Below are positions 7,874 to 10,394 of a stretch of 10,394 bases of DNA, piece by piece. Where the stretch lies: NCBI GenBank assembly GCA_035289145.1, contig DATDXZ010000064.1, forward strand, positions 1 to 10,394, read 5' to 3'. Position 1 is the stretch's first letter, and each line of letters begins with the position of its first letter. The DNA comes from JACOVP01 sp035289145. Its GTDB lineage: Archaea; Nanobdellota; Nanobdellia; SCGC-AAA011-G17; UBA489. The notes beneath the pieces are model-generated. The model ran no database searches. It was given only the letters and a program-made list of their open reading frames with translations, and had not been told where the DNA came from. The translations under genes and the position numbers were made by a program.

Positions 7874-8755
7874 ATGCGCATTTACATCTCTATTCCGGCA
7901 TATAATGAAGAGAAGACTCTGGGCATAGTTATTCGAGATATTCATAGCGTGATGAAGAAAACTAAACATCCCTATATGGTTGCAGTAGTCAATGATGGCA
8001 GCACAGACAAAACTGCAAGCGTTGCAAAGCAAGCAGGAGCCACAGTCATTAATCATCCCCAAAACTTTGGCCTTGCACAAGCGTTCAGAACTGAACTGGA
8101 ACATTTTTTACACTCCAAATACGATATTTTTGTTCACATTGATGCTGACGGACAGTACAAAGCTGAAGACATTCCACGACTCGTGCAAGAAGTTGAGCAA
8201 GGCTATGATCTTGTTCTTGGAGATCGCTTTACTGGGGGCATAGAAGAAATGCCCTTGCTTAAAAAATTTGGCAATCGCGCATTCTCCCGAGTTATTTCCA
8301 AAATCATTGGCTATACTGTTCATGACTGCCAGACTGGCTTCAGAGCTTTCAACAGAAAAACCGCGCAAATTCCTATTAAATCCACACATACTTACACGCA
8401 AGAGCAAATCATCAAGTCTGTCCGCGAACGATTACGCATCAAAGAAATTCCTACCTACTTTAGAAAACGCGGCGATGAAAGTCGCCTGATGAGAAATCCT
8501 TTGGAGTATGCCTTTAGAGCTTGGATCAACATCTTGCGCATCTATCGCGACTATGATCCTCTGAAATTCTTCGGCAGAATTGGATTATTCTTTATTACTC
8601 TTGGTGTCTTGATTGGCTCATGGTTAGTTTATCTGTTCTTAACTACTGGCCGCGTTGGAAGATTACCTTTAACGTTGCTAACTGTGTTACTTATTATTAT
8701 GGGCATCCAGATTGTTGTTTTCGGCTTCATGGCAGACATGCGGAGAGACAACTAA
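7874..8755 (+). CDS. GT2 polyprenol-phosphate glycosyltransferase (DPMS/AglJ-like)
   Basis: Predicted inverting GT-A enzyme that loads a sugar from a nucleotide donor onto a polyprenyl (in archaea, dolichyl) phosphate at the cytoplasmic face of the membrane; 293 residues. Seen in sequence: the N-terminal SIPAYNEE (6-13), the donor-binding VVNDGSTD (38-45), the metal-binding D90-A-D92 in HIDADGQY, GDRF at 116-119, and the acceptor-region QTGFRAF at 153-159. Residues 197-209 (FRKRGDESRLMRN) are a basic interface segment typical of dolichol-phosphate mannose/glucose synthases. Two C-terminal membrane helices at about 235-257 and 263-286 anchor the catalytic domain. It follows the GT-C gene by three bases and precedes the flippase-like gene by seven, so it plausibly makes the lipid-linked donor that the GT-C enzyme uses. 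The family is clear; the sugar is not. Confidence 0.93.
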   Translation: MRIYISIPAYNEEKTLGIVIRDIHSVMKKTKHPYMVAVVNDGSTDKTASVAKQAGATVINHPQNFGLAQAFRTELEHFLHSKYDIFVHIDADGQYKAEDIPRLVQEVEQGYDLVLGDRFTGGIEEMPLLKKFGNRAFSRVISKIIGYTVHDCQTGFRAFNRKTAQIPIKSTHTYTQEQIIKSVRERLRIKEIPTYFRKRGDESRLMRNPLEYAFRAWINILRIYRDYDPLKFFGRIGLFFITLGVLIGSWLVYLFLTTGRVGRLPLTLLTVLLIIMGIQIVVFGFMADMRRDN

Positions 8756-8762
8756 CCCAGCA

Positions 8763-9680
8763 ATGAAAAAAGCCTATTGGTTTTTGCTGAAACTTTTCCT
8801 CACTGTCGCTATATTAACGGCGCTGATCATCAACATTGGGCTGAAAAATTTACTTCTTTCCCTGCAGACCATTCATTATTCCTGGTTTGCAGCTGTAGCA
8901 GCTTTGATTTTTATTGAACTTCTTGTCGGCGCTTTCAACGTGTATATTCTTATTCGCTATGGCTTACGGCATTCCATTTCTTTCGCAGCACTTTTTGATG
9001 CTTATTTGACTAGCTGGGGTATTGGACTACTAACTCCTGGCAAAGTCGGCGATGTTGGCTTTGCTTATTTTCTAGAGCGTGAAGGATTACCTTTTGGCAA
9101 GGGAACCGCAGTCTTACTCTTGGACAGCTTCACTACTATTCTTGTCCTGGCAGTAGCCTCTGGCACTGGTCTGTGGTATTTCTTTGGCTTTCAGGATGTG
9201 CTGCTGCTGCTTATTGTTGTAGGCATTGTTTTTTTGTCACTTCTCTTGCTTCTTTCTTTCCAAGTCAGAGCGCTTCTCATACGGATTCTAGGGAAATGGG
9301 CAATTTATTTCAGAGGATTTTCCAAAAGCGCAAGTGTTTTACTTAGGGAGAGACCGCAGATTTTAGTTTTTAACTTTGGCATCACTATTGTCAAATGGTT
9401 TCTAATCTTTTTGAACTTTTATTTTGGCTTCAAGGCTTTAGGGCATGTTGTTCCTTATTTTGTCATTCTTCTTGTAGCGCCTTTGGCGCGTCTGGTCTCC
9501 ATGATCCCCCTTACTATCAACGGGCTTGGCATTCGCGAAAGCGTAGCAGTCTATCTTTTTGATCAATTCGCTATTCCCAGCGGCGTTGTTCTTTCTACTT
9601 ACTTTTCCATGCTTATCTTAAACTATCTTTTCGCAGCAGTCCTTGTTTTCTCCTATTCTTTCTTCAGAAGACGAGCATAG
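8763..9680 (+). CDS. UPF0104 / LPG-synthase-TM (flippase-like) membrane protein
   Basis: Integral membrane protein of 305 residues with about seven or eight hydrophobic segments, related to the transmembrane domain of lysylphosphatidylglycerol synthase and to the membrane half of archaeal AglD. Family signatures are visible: LLTPGKVGDVGFAY at 89-102, matching the conserved TPGK-x-G-[DE] block, and PLTINGLGIRES at 249-260, matching the conserved P-x-x-x-x-G-L-G-x-R-E block. Members have been proposed to move lipids or lipid-linked sugars across membranes, but the biochemical role of stand-alone members is not settled. The frame is open back to a TTG at 8712 inside the GT2 gene. I chose the ATG at 8763 because it gives the normal N terminus (MKKAYWFLLK) and a seven-base gap. 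No Shine-Dalgarno site is obvious, so coupling to the GT2 gene is likely. Last gene of the plus-strand operon. Confidence 0.9.
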   Translation: MKKAYWFLLKLFLTVAILTALIINIGLKNLLLSLQTIHYSWFAAVAALIFIELLVGAFNVYILIRYGLRHSISFAALFDAYLTSWGIGLLTPGKVGDVGFAYFLEREGLPFGKGTAVLLLDSFTTILVLAVASGTGLWYFFGFQDVLLLLIVVGIVFLSLLLLLSFQVRALLIRILGKWAIYFRGFSKSASVLLRERPQILVFNFGITIVKWFLIFLNFYFGFKALGHVVPYFVILLVAPLARLVSMIPLTINGLGIRESVAVYLFDQFAIPSGVVLSTYFSMLILNYLFAAVLVFSYSFFRRRA

Positions 9681-9750
9681 GAATACATAATTGTTATTGA
9701 GAATTTAAAAGTAAAGCAAGTGAAATAATAATTAATTATATGGCGGGATT

Positions 9751-9882
9751 CTATTCCTTTGGACGCATTCTAATGTTTCCCTCCACTTCAATCTCAAAAC
9801 AATGATGATTTACTATGTCTTGGACTCTGCGAGGGTTTCTCATTCCTATAGCTTTTACTGTCGCTTTTGAAAATGAATTCAT
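9751..9882 (-). CDS. Possible 43-residue ORF, unknown
   Basis: An ATG-to-TAG frame between the convergent operon end and the RHS fragment. The product is hydrophilic and basic in the first half (MRNPRRVQDI at 14-23), then HHCFEIEVEG (26-35), and reads like genuine protein sequence rather than random translation. It begins 19 bases after the stop of the RHS fragment on the same strand, in a different frame, without a clear Shine-Dalgarno site. It could be a small protein, or the tail of a gene whose front was lost by the rearrangement that truncated the RHS gene. The 70 bases to its left (9681-9750) are AT-rich and hold a short palindrome (ATAATTAATTAT, 9728-9739) but no other feature I can support. 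Confidence 0.3.
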   Translation of the reverse strand: MNSFSKATVKAIGMRNPRRVQDIVNHHCFEIEVEGNIRMRPKE

Positions 9883-9901
9883 AAAGAACAACTATTTCTC
9901 T

Positions 9902-10222
9902 TCATTTATTATTTTTTACCGGCACTTCAATGAACTCATCAGAAATATAATACGTTGTTTCATTCACAATATGATTCGTCTTCGTTAATCTTGTGTTGCC
10001 GTCGTCATACGTGTATGACTCAATCAGTTGTCCTGTAGCGCTGCCGTCTCTGACTCTGACTAATCTATTCAGTTCATCATATTCTTGAAAAATGCTTGGT
10101 CCCTGCACTAAGTTGCCTTTGGGGTCATACGTGACATCGTATTGTGTTGTCTCAACTGCAGTCACGCTCAAAGAACTAATAAGGAAAATCAAGAACAGTG
10201 AAATACTTTTTGTCTGTCGCAT
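9902..10222 (-). CDS. Secreted RHS-repeat protein, probably truncated
   Basis: 106 residues. Residues 1-22 are a signal peptide (basic MRQTK, hydrophobic ISLFLIFLIS, then SVTA as a cleavage site), so the product would be exported. The rest is about one and a half RHS/YD repeats: VTYDPKGNLVQG (30-41), EYDELNRLVRVRDG (47-60) and YTYDDGNTRLTK (70-81), followed by TTYYISDEFIEV (89-100). Full RHS proteins carry many more repeats, a conserved RHS-core end and often a variable C-terminal toxin. Here the repeat sequence stops abruptly at PVKNNK, so I read this as the 5' part of a larger gene cut by deletion or rearrangement. It may be non-functional, although the reading frame itself is intact. Only a weak TATA-like stretch lies upstream, and the start codon follows directly after CCATAA with no ribosome site. 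Confidence 0.65.
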   Translation of the reverse strand: MRQTKSISLFLIFLISSLSVTAVETTQYDVTYDPKGNLVQGPSIFQEYDELNRLVRVRDGSATGQLIESYTYDDGNTRLTKTNHIVNETTYYISDEFIEVPVKNNK

Positions 10223-10266
10223 TTATGGCACGGTAATCTGGACGAACATAGCTATTTCTTATTTGT

Positions 10267-10310
10267 AATGCGAGAAAACTACTTACTTCAGTAAGTGGAT
10301 GAATCGCATT
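10267..10310 (+). repeat. Nested hairpin resembling an IS200/IS605 (TnpB) right end
   Basis: The outer arms AATGCGA (10267-10273) and TCGCATT (10304-10310) pair perfectly over seven bases. Inside them CTACTTAC and GTAAGTGG (10279-10286, 10291-10298) form a second stem with a four-base TTCA loop, with one G-T wobble. This two-level architecture, with GAAA before the inner stem and GAATC after it, matches what I know of the 3' ends of IS200/IS605-family elements, where it lies at the end of tnpB and the guide RNA. Orientation implies that the element body lies to the left, but no transposase or tnpB frame is present there. It is probably a solo end or a MITE-like remnant. Confidence 0.5.
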
Positions 10311-10323
10311 CTATTTGAATTCT

Positions 10324-10362
10324 AAAAGAATAAAAAACACGGCGGGCGAAGCCTGCGCCGTG
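10324..10362 (-). terminator. Intrinsic-terminator-like hairpin for a minus-strand transcript
   Basis: On the minus strand CACGGCG pairs with CGCCGTG over seven GC-rich base pairs. After a two-base CA bulge, GGC pairs with GCC around a TTC loop (10338-10362). Six T's and then further T-rich sequence follow directly (10337 down to 10324). The T-tract lies only on the minus-strand exit side, so the structure would stop transcription coming from the right, beyond the window, before it reaches the hairpin element and the RHS fragment. A structured repeat unit is an alternative. Confidence 0.5.
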
Positions 10363-10394
10363 CAACGTCCATAAAAACGTAGCGTGAGCTTTGC

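Noticed and set aside
8712..8762. TTG start adding 17 residues to the flippase-like protein
   Set aside because: The extension lies inside the GT2 gene, is not membrane-like, and the ATG at 8763 matches the family start.
9728..9739. Perfect 12-base palindrome ATAATTAATTAT after the plus-strand operon
   Set aside because: It consists only of A and T in an AT-rich spacer, so it is likely by chance and too weak for a terminator hairpin.
9764..9772. CGCATTCTA, identical to the flank of the IS605-like hairpin at 10305-10313, as a possible left end of one element
   Set aside because: Nine bases without any accompanying hairpin is too little to define an element end; it may be coincidence.
10358..10368. 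Integron attC-like or attachment site in the GC-rich right edge
   Set aside because: The paired core sites of the RYYYAAC/GTTRRRY form are not present, and the hairpin with T-tract is better explained as a terminator.

Overview
The window is a cell-surface glycan locus followed by a degraded, repeat-rich edge. The host is most likely an archaeon, possibly a DPANN-type lineage such as Woesearchaeota. The pointers are a TATA-type box placed so that the first minus-strand gene would have an almost leaderless mRNA, an archaeal or bacterial type Shine-Dalgarno site (AAGGTG) inside the plus-strand operon, an AglJ/AglD-like polyprenol-phosphate glycosyltransferase with a flippase-like membrane protein, and a secreted RHS-repeat protein. 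No rRNA or other marker is present, so this is inference from style and gene content.

Left half (14-6078, minus strand): four genes overlap head to tail and read from about 6080 leftwards. They are a bi-domain sugar oxidoreductase (zinc-dehydrogenase-like plus Gfo/Idh/MocA-like), an alpha/alpha-toroid protein with QW-like repeats, a family 4 glycosyltransferase, and a B12-binding radical SAM enzyme. The junctions are ATGA, ATGA and an 11-base overlap, which points to one translationally coupled operon. Two computed start sites were moved downstream on the basis of these junctions and the promoter position.

Middle (6079-6199): a short divergent control region with a TATA-like element for each direction.

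Right half (6200-9680, plus strand): a three-gene operon of a multi-pass GT-C glycosyltransferase (ArnT/PMT-like), a GT2 polyprenol-phosphate glycosyltransferase with two C-terminal membrane helices, and a UPF0104/LPG-synthase-TM (flippase-like) membrane protein. A coherent reading is that the GT2 enzyme charges a polyprenyl phosphate with a sugar on the cytoplasmic face, the lipid-linked sugar crosses the membrane, and the GT-C enzyme transfers it outside. The minus-strand operon would make or modify an unusual sugar and add it to a glycan. The specific sugar and acceptor cannot be read from sequence.

Right edge (9681-10394): a possible 43-residue ORF, a short RHS-repeat protein with a signal peptide that looks like the 5' fragment of a larger gene, a solitary nested hairpin that resembles the right end of an IS200/IS605 (TnpB-type) element without any transposase gene, and a GC-rich hairpin with a T-tract that looks like a terminator for a minus-strand transcript entering from beyond the window.
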